A stretch of DNA of 11,455 nucleotides from JBBRGG01 sp038240875 (GCA_038240875.1 JBBRGG010000112.1:1-11455); one strand, 5' to 3'. Positions 1 to 6,700 are shown, counted from the first letter of the stretch. The notes: generated by a model from the sequence alone, not told the origin. Numbers and translations: made by a program.

Positions 1-72
1 GTTCATCGTCGCGCGATCAACGATCATCCACTCGAGTTCTACGCCTGTGACCTCAAAGAGCGAAAAAGCCAT
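1..72 (-). CDS. Glutamate-cysteine-ligase-like protein (GCS2 type), N-terminus only
   Basis: Only the first 24 codons are present; the gene continues past the left edge. The minus strand reads ATG then AFSLFEVTGVELEWMIVDRA. The segment GVELEWMIVDR resembles the G-[IV]-E-x-E-[FY]-M-[IV]-D signature at the start of GCS2 carboxylate-amine ligases, which join glutamate to cysteine or a similar amine using ATP. The acidic residues of this signature bind metal and nucleotide in the family. A GGAG ribosome site lies six bases before the ATG. A promoter-like pair (TTGGAA and TATTAT) lies about 80-100 bases upstream. The family call rests on one short motif, so the substrate cannot be named. Confidence 0.6.
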   Translation of the reverse strand, partial: MAFSLFEVTGVELEWMIVDRATMN

Positions 73-148
73 GCGATTCTCCAGGTGTGGCATGACGTTC
101 AAAGCGAGAGTTTGGCTTAAATTACCGGGGCCTGAGTAAGCCGGGGCC

Positions 149-176
149 ATAATAAACTAGGTCGCGTATCTTCCAA
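149..176 (-). promoter_or_regulatory. Candidate promoter of the GCS2-like gene
   Basis: On the minus strand a TTGGAA (171-176) is separated by 16 bases from TATTAT (149-154). These match the sigma-70 consensus at 4/6 and 5/6. The expected start of transcription is near 142, which leaves a leader of about 70 bases. Two direct copies of CCGGGGCC (125-132 and 141-148, period 16) lie at and just after that start, where an operator could sit. Confidence 0.4.
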
Positions 177-278
177 GGCCACAACGAGCCGGGACGCGAA
201 TATGTGCGGTGAGCGTAGAGGGGATGGCGGCGGGTGCGCTGCAAGTAGCAGTAAATCAACGCTCGCCAATGGAGCGAG

Positions 279-307
279 CGGACGAGGTGGCGTAAGGGCG
301 GTACAAT
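279..307 (+). promoter_or_regulatory. Candidate promoter of the tRNA-Thr gene
   Basis: A good -10 box, TACAAT (302-307), lies 28 bases before the tRNA. At 17 bases spacing the -35 position holds CGGACG, only a 3/6 match. The predicted start near 314 would give a short 5' leader to be removed by RNase P. Confidence 0.35.
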
Positions 308-335
308 TCGCGGTCGCCAGATCAAGTGCGACGTT

Positions 336-408
336 GCCGGAGTAGCTCAGCTAGTAGAGCAATCGCCTTGTAAGCGATAGGTCGCGGGGGCGGTACCCGT
401 CTCCGGCT
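336..408 (+). tRNA. tRNA-Thr (anticodon TGT) with non-canonical D-loop and T-loop
   Basis: A 73-base cloverleaf can be drawn by hand. The acceptor stem GCCGGAG (336-342) pairs with CTCCGGC (401-407). The D stem is GCTC/GAGC. The anticodon stem ATCGC/GCGAT encloses loop CTTGTAA (367-373), with U33 and anticodon TGT (369-371), which reads ACA (threonine). The T stem GCGGG (384-388) pairs with CCCGT (396-400), with one G-T pair. No CCA is encoded. The stems are sound but the elbow is abnormal. The T-loop is GGCGGTA (389-395) instead of TTCRANY, and position 18 in the D-loop is A instead of G. G19 and C56 are kept. It could be a specialised tRNA, a weakly functional one or a pseudogene; the decoding arm looks intact. 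Confidence 0.8.
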
Positions 409-426
409 TTTGCAGTAGATTGCCAT

Positions 427-792
427 GTGAAACGCTTGATCAGGTCGAAGCCACGCTTTGCATGGGGAGAGCAGGCAATAGGCAAAAATGCTCGATGTTG
501 GTTCAATTACATCCCATATCTGTCACCGTGCATCCAGCCTGCCTTAACCATGCCAATTGATTACTCGCGAAGTTCAATCACAGGCGTAGTCTTGTCTTTC
601 ATGTCAGTCTTATCGGTCATGGCGGCTGGCTTTGCTGGTGCAACAGTGGCAGCTGAGCTAGAAACAGCAAGTGCCTTAACTGATGCGGACCGCGCGGCCC
701 TTGGCCCAACATTCGCAGTTTCATTCGTAGATAATCTGGGCCAAACTTCGGCTATTCACGCAACGCGCCATCGATCCTGCGCGCAGACCTAG
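427..792 (+). CDS. Doubtful small ORF with a signal-peptide-like segment
   Basis: This 121-codon frame opens with GTG at 427, but an internal ATG at 550 is a better start. From there the protein begins MPIDYSRSS, followed by a long hydrophobic stretch (ITGVVLSFMSVLSVMAAGFA) and an A-T-V-A site suited to signal peptidase. About 45 residues of no recognised family follow. Neither start has a clear ribosome site. The last 41 bases overlap the end of the convergent lipoprotein gene, and the final residues (HATRHRSCAQT) look like the reverse of that gene rather than a real protein end. It may be a truncated secreted protein, a remnant, or chance. I do not recognise it. Confidence 0.25.
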   Translation: MKRLIRSKPRFAWGEQAIGKNARCWFNYIPYLSPCIQPALTMPIDYSRSSITGVVLSFMSVLSVMAAGFAGATVAAELETASALTDADRAALGPTFAVSFVDNLGQTSAIHATRHRSCAQT

Positions 793-1174
793 GCGGCACC
801 CGCATCGTGTTCGATAGTGACCGCCCCGAGCCGCCAACAGGGTTCAATCCCCAGGTCATCTCGTCATAGCCAACACGGTTGGAACGCTTGACGTCGTCGT
901 TGAACTTGATGGTGAGTTGCTGGCCAACGGGGATGTCCATCGCCCAGACCAGATCGCTCGTCCGCGTATCGACGATCGAGATAGATTGAGGAAACGTGGA
1001 CGTACTTTCGTAGGTGTACTGGTCCAAGCTCTCTTCAGCGCCACCCGCTTCATAGCTCGTGCAACCAGCCGAGAAGTAGGTGACACAAGCAGCAAGAAAG
1101 AGTGTCGAAGCGATGAGCTGCGTACTGCCAAACTGCGACACGCGAGCGGTTTCACTTGATGCATTTAAGGACAT
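752..1174 (-). CDS. Lipoprotein, conserved hypothetical of planctomycete type
   Basis: A 140-residue protein starting at the ATG at 1174, chosen because CGGAG lies about 8 bases upstream and because it puts the signal peptide near the N-terminus. An in-frame ATG at 1237 would add 21 unlikely residues. Residues 20-37 are hydrophobic and end in SAGC with Cys38; an earlier LAAC (Cys30) is an alternative lipid-attachment site. The mature part contains a compact segment, SISIVDTRTSDLVWAMDIPVG, then QQLTIKF and a C-terminal SNTMRVPPRSARRID. I associate this arrangement with an uncharacterised planctomycete family; no activity is known to me. It should sit in a membrane facing the periplasm. It is divergent from ispF, and a perfect palindrome lies between the two. 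Confidence 0.75.
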   Translation of the reverse strand: MSLNASSETARVSQFGSTQLIASTLFLAACVTYFSAGCTSYEAGGAEESLDQYTYESTSTFPQSISIVDTRTSDLVWAMDIPVGQQLTIKFNDDVKRSNRVGYDEMTWGLNPVGGSGRSLSNTMRVPPRSARRIDGALRE

Positions 1175-1270
1175 GTATAACTCCGAGCAATCATGTGTGA
1201 AAGGACAAATCATCGAATCCCGAACTGGCAATACCACGCACCAGAACTACTAACATAGTCAAGAAAAAGA

Positions 1271-1297
1271 CGTCAAACCTTTGACGCCGCCTAGGCG
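1271..1297. promoter_or_regulatory. Two adjacent palindromes in the divergent lipoprotein/ispF interval
   Basis: CGTCAAA-CC-TTTGACG (1271-1286) is a perfect dyad with 7-base arms. One base further lies CGCCTAGGCG (1288-1297), a perfect 10-base palindrome. Both neighbouring genes point away, so this is not a terminator. The first dyad contains TTGACG on the minus strand, a possible -35 box for the lipoprotein gene; the matching -10 at 17 bases (TTAGTA) is weak. An operator for a dimeric repressor is the simplest reading. The rest of the 355-base interval 1175-1529 shows nothing else I can name. Confidence 0.4.
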
Positions 1298-1515
1298 CAA
1301 CGGCACGTCAGGAACGGTATTGATACACACTGAACCTCTATCGACCAAACACGCCTGCCTGCCCAATCTAGTGTCTCAGAACTAAGCCAAGGACGGTTAC
1401 TTAACGCTCACAGATCGTTGACCACGTCCCCAACGCGCAATAGCCGCGCGTGTGACGCCTCACTTCTAGCCGTTTCGAGAGCCTATTTGCGAACGCTGAT
1501 CTGTCGCCAGCTTCG

Positions 1516-1532
1516 TACACTCTTGCATTATG
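1516..1532 (+). promoter_or_regulatory. Possible -10 box directly before ispF (leaderless start)
   Basis: TACACT (1516-1521) ends 8 bases before the ispF ATG at 1530, and no Shine-Dalgarno sequence is present. If TACACT is the -10 box, transcription would begin at or next to the start codon. No convincing -35 box is visible. Confidence 0.3.
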
Positions 1533-2096
1533 GCTGGTTCGGAACTTAACATCATCCCTCCAACGAATTCGTCATCGTTTCTACCTATTCGGGTAGGGCA
1601 CGGGTACGACCTGCATCGGCTTGAAGTGCTTGGCCAAAGTATTCAAGGACAAACCCAACCCGTTCGCCCGCTCATCCTCGGCGGCGTTCTCCTAGACCAT
1701 ACCCATGGCCCGGTCGCGCACTCCGATGGCGATGCTCTTTACCACGCGATCACCGACGCGCTCTTGGGCGCGATAGCGCAACCCGACATCGGCCAACTCT
1801 TTCCAGATACTGATCCCAGACACGACGCGCAGGATTCATCGGTCTTTCTTGCCGCCGCCGCGGAACGTGTTCGCACGCTTGGCTACGTCATAGGCAACCT
1901 CGACGCAACGGTGATCCTGGAGCGCCCGAAGATTTCGCCGCACAAGCTCGTGATGATCGCGAACATCGCGCGAATTCTTGGAATCGATTTTTCGTGCGTC
2001 AATGTAAAGGGAAAGTCCCACGAGCGCGTGGACGCCGTGGGCGAGGGGAGAGCCGTTGAGGTGCACTGCGTGGTCATATTGTTGGCCCAAGCGTGA
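1530..2096 (+). CDS. ispF: 2-C-methyl-D-erythritol 2,4-cyclodiphosphate synthase IspF
   Basis: IspF is the fifth enzyme of the MEP isoprenoid pathway. It cyclises 4-diphosphocytidyl-2-C-methylerythritol 2-phosphate with release of CMP and works as a cytoplasmic trimer with zinc. Residues 21-31 read RVGHGYDLHRL, giving metal ligands Asp27 and His29. AHSDGD holds the third ligand, His64. DIGQLFPDTDP and NLDATVILERPKISPH are further family blocks. The C-terminal block is VNVKGKSHERVDAVGEGRAVEVH, with K-S-H-E where the E. coli enzyme has T-T-T-E. At 188 residues it is about 30 longer than usual: a 20-residue polar N-terminal extension and an insertion at residues 32-46. The start is the only ATG available, with no ribosome site. 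It converges on the dehydrogenase gene, 14 bases away. Confidence 0.95.
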   Translation: MAGSELNIIPPTNSSSFLPIRVGHGYDLHRLEVLGQSIQGQTQPVRPLILGGVLLDHTHGPVAHSDGDALYHAITDALLGAIAQPDIGQLFPDTDPRHDAQDSSVFLAAAAERVRTLGYVIGNLDATVILERPKISPHKLVMIANIARILGIDFSCVNVKGKSHERVDAVGEGRAVEVHCVVILLAQA

Positions 2097-2102
2097 AGGG
2101 CC
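2084..2102. terminator. Small GC hairpin between convergent ispF and dehydrogenase
   Basis: GGCCC (2084-2088) pairs with GGGCC (2098-2102) around a 9-base loop that includes the ispF stop. The stem is only five pairs and is followed on the plus strand by a T-rich but broken tract. It is at best a weak terminator. Confidence 0.2.
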
Positions 2103-2110
2103 CAGTTGAC

Positions 2111-2935
2111 TTACTGATTCTTCTTTCTGCGTGACGCGACCAACTTGCCGATGAGAAAGTCAGTGGTCCCGGGCAAAAGTGTCGCGCCCGCGAGTGCCAG
2201 ACGAATACTAAAGCTGGTCCAAACTTCGCCACCGGTGCCTTTGGAAAGTTGGCGGAGGATCGCTCGTGCGACTCGCTCGGGCGGCTGCATCATGGAACGA
2301 GGCGTTCGACTTGCGATGCGTGCATTGGAATTGCGTTCTTGAACCTTGTCAAATAGCTCGGTACGCGTGCCGATGGGGTGCACAGATGAAACCGCGATAC
2401 CGATGGGCGATAGTTCGTGTCGCATAGCGCGTGCGATGCAATCTTGCGAGGCTTTTGTGGCGCAGTACGCGCCGTAGAAAGGCAAGCCGATCTTCGACAG
2501 GCAACTGCTGCAAATCACGATGTGCCCCGTGCCCGCACGCTTCATCGCAACCAGTGCCGGATCAATGAGATTGATCGTGCCCCAAAGATTAGTTTCAAAG
2601 ATCGCACGAAGATCCGCAGGCTTGGTCTGGTCGTGCGCGGCTTCATAGGCATATCCCGCGTTGGCATACACCGCGTATAGCGATCCAAATGCGTCGATGG
2701 TGGTGTCGATGACGCGCGCGCACGCCGCAGGATCGGTGACGTCGCATGCGACGGCTACGGCTTTGAACCCTTGGCTCCGCATCTTTGCCACGATCTCATC
2801 AAGGCGGTCGATTCGCCGAGCGGCGATCACTACAGGCATCCCCGCACGCGCGCACGCCCACGCGGTTGCGAGCCCTATGCCGCTGCTCGCGCCGGTAATG
2901 GCGATGGGCTTGTTGGCAAGTACGACACGCGGCAT
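2111..2935 (-). CDS. Short-chain dehydrogenase/reductase, classical SDR
   Basis: A 274-residue NAD(P)-dependent oxidoreductase of the classical SDR fold, probably cytoplasmic; the substrate cannot be read from sequence. The nucleotide site TGASSGIG is at residues 14-21. An Arg pair at 40-41 after the second strand suggests a preference for NADP. CDV (64-66) and ANAG (91-94) follow. The catalytic set is Asn116, Ser144, Tyr157 and Lys161 (YCATK). The C-terminal 45 residues contain a hydrophobic patch (SIRLALAGATLLPGTTDFLIG) that may bind substrate or touch membrane. The start is secure: AAGGAG lies 7 bases before the ATG. The gene lies downstream of the entericidin-like gene but is separated from it by an intrinsic terminator, so it is probably transcribed separately. 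Confidence 0.9.
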   Translation of the reverse strand: MPRVVLANKPIAITGASSGIGLATAWACARAGMPVVIAARRIDRLDEIVAKMRSQGFKAVAVACDVTDPAACARVIDTTIDAFGSLYAVYANAGYAYEAAHDQTKPADLRAIFETNLWGTINLIDPALVAMKRAGTGHIVICSSCLSKIGLPFYGAYCATKASQDCIARAMRHELSPIGIAVSSVHPIGTRTELFDKVQERNSNARIASRTPRSMMQPPERVARAILRQLSKGTGGEVWTSFSIRLALAGATLLPGTTDFLIGKLVASRRKKNQ

Positions 2936-2992
2936 GCTGATACTCCTTGGGCGTCAACGCTTCAGGCTTGTAGGTTCAATCCTGGAAATAAA

Positions 2993-3028
2993 AAACCCCC
3001 GAGCATGCAGAGCATGGCCGGGGGGTTT
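2993..3028 (-). terminator. Intrinsic terminator of the entericidin-like gene
   Basis: On the minus strand AAACCCCC pairs with GGGGGTTT (eight pairs). Inside, a second stem CATGC-TCT-GCATG forms, and the hairpin is followed by a T-rich tail (TTTTTTATTT including the stem end). The tail is only on the minus-strand side, so it acts on transcripts from the lipoprotein gene at 3067-3225. It lies between that gene and the dehydrogenase start. Confidence 0.85.
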
Positions 3029-3066
3029 GAGGTTTGCACATTAACCAGAACCCGAAGGCTCATGGC

Positions 3067-3225
3067 TTACTTGCCTTGGATGGCTTCTTCGGTCTTCTCG
3101 GCACCAGTCTGGATGTCCTTGCCCGCACCCTTGACCGTGTTGCACCCGGCCAGAGACAACGCAAAGGCGCTCACAGCGAGAAACGAGATGACACGAAGGA
3201 CGACTTTATTATTGGTTGGTTGCAT
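3067..3225 (-). CDS. Entericidin-like small lipoprotein
   Basis: A 52-residue lipoprotein. GAGGAG lies six bases before the ATG at 3225, which fixes the start; a longer frame to 3282 is not needed. The signal segment runs from residue 7 to 27 and ends in the lipobox LAGC with Cys28. The mature peptide NTVKGAGKDIQTGAEKTEEAIQGK fits the entericidin A/B pattern (CNT-x-G-x-G-x-DI-x-x-G) of short amphipathic lipoproteins. In enterobacteria these are stress- and stationary-phase-linked and act as a toxin-antidote pair. Only one member is seen here, so a plain envelope stress lipoprotein is as likely. It is followed by a strong terminator and preceded by an octamer repeat at its presumed transcription start. 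Confidence 0.85.
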   Translation of the reverse strand: MQPTNNKVVLRVISFLAVSAFALSLAGCNTVKGAGKDIQTGAEKTEEAIQGK

Positions 3226-3284
3226 ATGGGGCTCCTCATCGGTGCCAATCTCTTTGGGGCTGCAAGCTACATCGCATCGCATCC

Positions 3285-3316
3285 ACTCAGGTACTCAGGC
3301 ACTCAGGCACTCAGGT
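3285..3316. repeat. Four tandem copies of octamer ACTCAGG(T/C)
   Basis: ACTCAGGT, ACTCAGGC, ACTCAGGC, ACTCAGGT follow each other without a gap, 60-92 bases upstream of the entericidin-like start codon. A shorter ATCGC repeat (3271-3280) sits alongside. If the promoter at 3320-3347 is right, the array falls at the start of the untranslated leader. The copy number of such short arrays can change by slippage. Confidence 0.9.
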
Positions 3317-3319
3317 ATA

Positions 3320-3347
3320 AAGATAGTCGCGAAATTGATCCGGTCAA
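3320..3347 (-). promoter_or_regulatory. Candidate promoter of the entericidin-like gene
   Basis: On the minus strand TTGACC (3342-3347) and TATCTT (3320-3325) are separated by 16 bases. These match the sigma-70 consensus at 5/6 and 4/6. Transcription would begin near 3313, inside the octamer array. Confidence 0.35.
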
Positions 3348-3417
3348 GAAACTCGATCCTACTAGCTAACTGACGGGAACAATTAACAAGATTTGCGGAC
3401 ACTCTTCGTGGTTTAAT

Positions 3418-4373
3418 ATGCTTGGGCAATTGCCCGCAGAGAACCGCCCATTCCCTTCCTCGCAGGCTTTGCAATCCCGCAGTTCGCAAGCAAGCCGGGC
3501 AAGCTACTCTCTCGCCAACTTGGAAAGTCAAGGCCCAGCCATGGGTCGAAGTGGACGATTCCGACCATCATCGCAGTTGTGCTCTTCGCGATTCCTTTCG
3601 CGATGCTTGCTTTCATGCTTGCCGCGATATTCGTTGTTGCGCTTCCCATCGTCATGCTCATCTCATCGTGTCGTAGAAAGACTATTGGCAAGCGTATCAC
3701 ATGGCTCAGGCCCGTCGAGGTCGATCTCTCCTTCGATCCTCTTATGCCCGGCCAATGCTTCGATGGCGTGCTTTCATCAACCCGGCGCCATTCCCTGGCT
3801 CAATGCCTTTGGCGTTGTTGATCACTCTGCTATCGACGCGATCCTCGATCAACTCGCGCATCTAGAGCGCGTTGAGGGCACTTCGAGCACTATGCATGCT
3901 TCGGGCCAGATCATCGCTCGCACGGCACGGGAAAGTCAACGCTCTTGAAGCACGCTGCGAGTTGTGCGCGAGCGCGCGGATGGTGCGTTGTCGAAGTTCG
4001 CCCGCCTCGCCGTATTCACTGGCGTCAATTCAAACCATTAAAGCAGATCGACGCGCCGCGAGCCCAAGTGCGCCTGCTCTGCATCGATTCGGCAGAACTG
4101 ATCTCTTGCCTTGGTTGGCGCTTCATCCGCGCATACTCCGCGATACAAAGCGTGCGCATTCTCGCCACCACGCATCGTGATCTGGGGCTTGCGTGCGTCG
4201 CGCAGCAGGAGTTGACTCCAACACTCGCGTGCACAATCGTCGCGCGACTGCTCGCATGCGAATCCCTAGCCGCTCCAAGCGAGCCTGGAATGGCCCAGCT
4301 TCTCGCCAGGCACCAAGGCAGCCTTCGCCATGTCTTCTTTGAGTTGTTCGAACGTTACGAACAAGGCTGGTGA
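3418..4373 (+). pseudogene. Frameshifted gene: membrane segment plus P-loop ATPase
   Basis: No single frame spans this region, but pieces in alternating frames read like real protein. From about 3429 to 3770, one frame gives IPFLAGFAIPQFASKPGKLL, then two hydrophobic spans (IPTIIAVVLFAIPFAMLAFM and LAAIFVVALPIVMLI), then RPVEVDLSFDPLMPGQCFDG. It has no start codon before a GTG inside the membrane span; the nearby ATG (3418) is in another frame. From about 3763 to 3918 the next frame gives FHQPGAIPWLNAFGVVDHSA and IDAILDQLAHLE, ending GQIIA. From 3921 the original frame resumes with HGTGKSTLLKHAA (Walker A), LLCIDSAE (Walker B), ILATTHRDLGL and a clean C-terminus ending FELFERYEQGW. Restoring one C near 3919 would give GQIIAPHGTGKST. 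The function is unknown. Two overlapping genes for the first two blocks is an alternative, but the break at 3919 remains. Confidence 0.65.
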
Positions 4374-4392
4374 CGCGTCGCGAAAGCGTGTC
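4372..4392. terminator. Weak hairpin between convergent ATPase remnant and murJ
   Basis: GACGCGT (4372-4378) pairs with GCGTGTC (4386-4392), seven pairs including two G-T, around loop CGCGAAA. It overlaps the stop codon of the left gene and has no T tract. It may act as a weak two-way terminator. Confidence 0.25.
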
Positions 4393-4393
4393 A

Positions 4394-6211
4394 TCATGCA
4401 TCGAGCGACATCGAGCCACCGGTGCCGCCACTCGATCGATTGCGTTCCAAGAGCCAGCGAAGTTCAGGAGATTTCAAAGCCAACGCGCTCGCCGCATAGA
4501 CCCCGCCACCAATCACGACCGATGACGCAAGGCGTACGCACGTTTCGATCCACCCACCGCTGTGCATGCCCAACACGTTCTGCCCAAACGCGCTCCACAG
4601 CAATTGCCCGCCGAATACTGCCGCACCCATGATGATCGTGCACAGCAACGTGCGTGCGCACCCAATGGCTGTCGCGCGGTCAAGTGGCGCAATCCGCAGC
4701 TTTGACTTGCACACAACTGCGAGCAGCACGCACTGTGTCGTTGCGGCGATCGCCGTCGCATACGCGAGCCCCGCTTCCTTTAGGTACCAAATCAGCGTCA
4801 AGTTCAGCGATAAGTTCAGCAACACCATCGCAATTGCGATCCGCATGGGCGTCTTGGTATCTCCTTGCGCATAGAACGCTCGCGTGAGCACATGGTTCAC
4901 CGAATATGCCCATACGCCGAGCGAAAAACCCGCTAACGCCGCAGCACACCGATCTAGTCCGTCTTTGGTGAATCCGCCCGACCCGCCAAAGATCGCGTTA
5001 ACAAGATCATGCCGAACCAGGATCAACCCGAGAGTCGCGGGCAGCGCGATAAACAAGCTCAGCCGCACGCCGCGCCGCAGCGTGCTGGCAAATGCGGGCG
5101 GATCATTCGCTGTGCGTGCTAAGAGCGGGAACGCCGCTGTCGCAACCGCGATTCCAAAAACGCCCAGCGGAAATTGGTACAGCGATTGCGTGTACGACAG
5201 CACGGCGTTGGACCGTTCGTCCAAAGGCACCAAATGCCCGAACATCGTCGGCCCGACCCATTTGGGCCACATCGCAATCACAGTGTCGAGCATCGTGTTG
5301 AGTTGCAACGTGCCTAGCCCGAGCATGACGGGCAAAAACTTCTGGAGCACAACCTTGCCTGATTCGCGTGCATCGCGGATCGCGCGCGTCCACACTACCT
5401 TGCCACGCAGCGCGCTCCACGACCATGCGACCTGTGCAATTGATGCAAGGACCGCAGCGATGGCAACCGCGATCGCCGCGTGCGTCGAGTTTAATCCATG
5501 CCACGCGTTCGAGCTTGCCTCTCCACTCACAGCATCTTTTGCTGCTCCAACACCAAGAAGCAAAAACGAACCCGCCGCCGCGATCTGGAAGGCATTAAGC
5601 ACGATCGGGCCCGCCGCCGGTACGGCAAACTTGCCCTTGACTTGCAACATGCCGCCCAGGATCGCCGCCAAACACACCATCGGCATCATCGGAAGCATCA
5701 ACGCAACCAGCGCAATCGACAATGTTAAATCGCGGTCCGCCTCGAACAACGCCAGCCTCGCGAGTAGCACACACTCAATCACCAGCGTGATTGCGCCCGT
5801 GACGATCATCAACGCCGCGATCAAAAGAGACGCGAGTGCGCCGGCGGCTTTGGGGTCAGTTCGATCCAAAGTCGTGTACTGCGGAATAAACGCCGCAGAG
5901 AGCGCGCCTTCGCCAAAGAGCCTTCGGAATAAGTTGGGGATCGCGTACGCGGCTCGAAACGCCGACCCTAGTGCCGTATCGCCAAATAATCGCGCCGTGA
6001 TCACATCTCGCGCAAGCCCGGCGAACCGCGACGCCAGCGTCATCCCCGACATCACACGCACCGCAGCCGCGAATAGCCCCGCATGGCCGCCTTCGTTCGC
6101 GTGGCCCATCGATGGGTCCTTCGTCTCAGCAGCAGTTGCGCCCTGATTCGGCGCCAGATTGGAAACCGTGTCAGGAACACCATCAGGATTGGTTCGCGTC
6201 GGAGCCGTCAT
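4394..6211 (-). CDS. murJ: Lipid II flippase MurJ (MviN), MOP superfamily
   Basis: MurJ moves lipid II, the undecaprenyl-linked peptidoglycan unit, from the inner to the outer face of the cytoplasmic membrane. The protein has 605 residues and many hydrophobic spans, consistent with the 14 helices of the family. Signature blocks are SRFAGLARDVITARLFG (61-77) and IPNLFRRLFGEGALSAAFIP (91-110), which carry arginines that line the cavity in characterised MurJ. Later blocks include YQFPLGVFGIAVATAAFPLL and LTRAFYAQGDTKTPM. It is about 90 residues longer than the E. coli protein. About 45 of these are a polar N-terminal tail (residues 1-45), and Met35 is an alternative start that removes most of it. 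No ribosome site is seen at either. It lies 62 bases after the VanZ-like gene and ends convergent to the ATPase remnant. Confidence 0.95.
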   Translation of the reverse strand: MTAPTRTNPDGVPDTVSNLAPNQGATAAETKDPSMGHANEGGHAGLFAAAVRVMSGMTLASRFAGLARDVITARLFGDTALGSAFRAAYAIPNLFRRLFGEGALSAAFIPQYTTLDRTDPKAAGALASLLIAALMIVTGAITLVIECVLLARLALFEADRDLTLSIALVALMLPMMPMVCLAAILGGMLQVKGKFAVPAAGPIVLNAFQIAAAGSFLLLGVGAAKDAVSGEASSNAWHGLNSTHAAIAVAIAAVLASIAQVAWSWSALRGKVVWTRAIRDARESGKVVLQKFLPVMLGLGTLQLNTMLDTVIAMWPKWVGPTMFGHLVPLDERSNAVLSYTQSLYQFPLGVFGIAVATAAFPLLARTANDPPAFASTLRRGVRLSLFIALPATLGLILVRHDLVNAIFGGSGGFTKDGLDRCAAALAGFSLGVWAYSVNHVLTRAFYAQGDTKTPMRIAIAMVLLNLSLNLTLIWYLKEAGLAYATAIAATTQCVLLAVVCKSKLRIAPLDRATAIGCARTLLCTIIMGAAVFGGQLLWSAFGQNVLGMHSGGWIETCVRLASSVVIGGGVYAASALALKSPELRWLLERNRSSGGTGGSMSLDA

Positions 6212-6273
6212 TCGTTTGAACTATCGGCTATTCGCGTGAATTATCGTCACTTGCGGCAGCCTTCGTAGCCCGT

Positions 6274-6660
6274 TCACTTCCCGCCCAGAACCATCCCTAG
6301 CACACTTCGACGAAGCAAAAGAAGCGCACCCATACCGATGCACAAGCCGACAAAGTTTGCCAATATGTCGTAAGGGTCAACCGTGCGTTGAAGGATCGGG
6401 ATTCCTTGCGTGGTTTCGTCGAGCACGATGTAGACACACGCGACGACGAAGGTCCGTGCGAGGTTGCGCTTGGAAAGTGCCGACCCAAAGAACGCCGCTA
6501 ATGACGCGAGCACAATCCAGATCGAAAAGGCTATGAAGTGGGCCCAAAGATCCGTGCGTGGCAACGGCCCATCGACTTTCAACGCGGGCCAATGCGTCAG
6601 CGTCACCACCACGCCCGCGTACGCAAAGAAAGCGAGCCGTCGATAGATCGGTGGAATCAC
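6274..6660 (-). CDS. VanZ-family membrane protein
   Basis: A 128-residue membrane protein with four hydrophobic spans (about 10-23, 41-58, 70-80 and 98-116). VanZ-family features are present: Asp37 followed by HF at 41-42, the DExxQ motif at 81-85, and RTVDPYDILANFVG at 92-105. In enterococci VanZ lowers teicoplanin sensitivity by an unclear route; elsewhere the family is usually a small envelope protein of unknown action. The start has a purine-rich AGAGGG about 9 bases upstream. It sits between the ParA gene (76 bases upstream) and murJ (62 bases downstream), which supports a role at the envelope but not a precise one. Confidence 0.85.
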   Translation of the reverse strand: MIPPIYRRLAFFAYAGVVVTLTHWPALKVDGPLPRTDLWAHFIAFSIWIVLASLAAFFGSALSKRNLARTFVVACVYIVLDETTQGIPILQRTVDPYDILANFVGLCIGMGALLLLRRSVLGMVLGGK

Positions 6661-6700
6661 GAGAATCGACCCTCTTGTTGTTTACTCGTAGTGCGCTTCG

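Noticed and set aside
122..325. 67-codon minus-strand frame near the left edge
   Set aside because: Overlaps the candidate promoters of the GCS2-like gene and the tRNA; the composition is not protein-like.
3295..3531. Minus-strand frame containing CPAC and LCG, like half a zinc ribbon
   Set aside because: Only one cysteine pair, overlaps the octamer array and the ATPase remnant, and has no ribosome site.
4884..6146. 420-codon open frame on the plus strand opposite murJ
   Set aside because: It is antisense to a strongly supported membrane protein, has Ala/Ser/Arg/Pro-rich composition without motifs, and is the usual by-product of GC-rich codon use.
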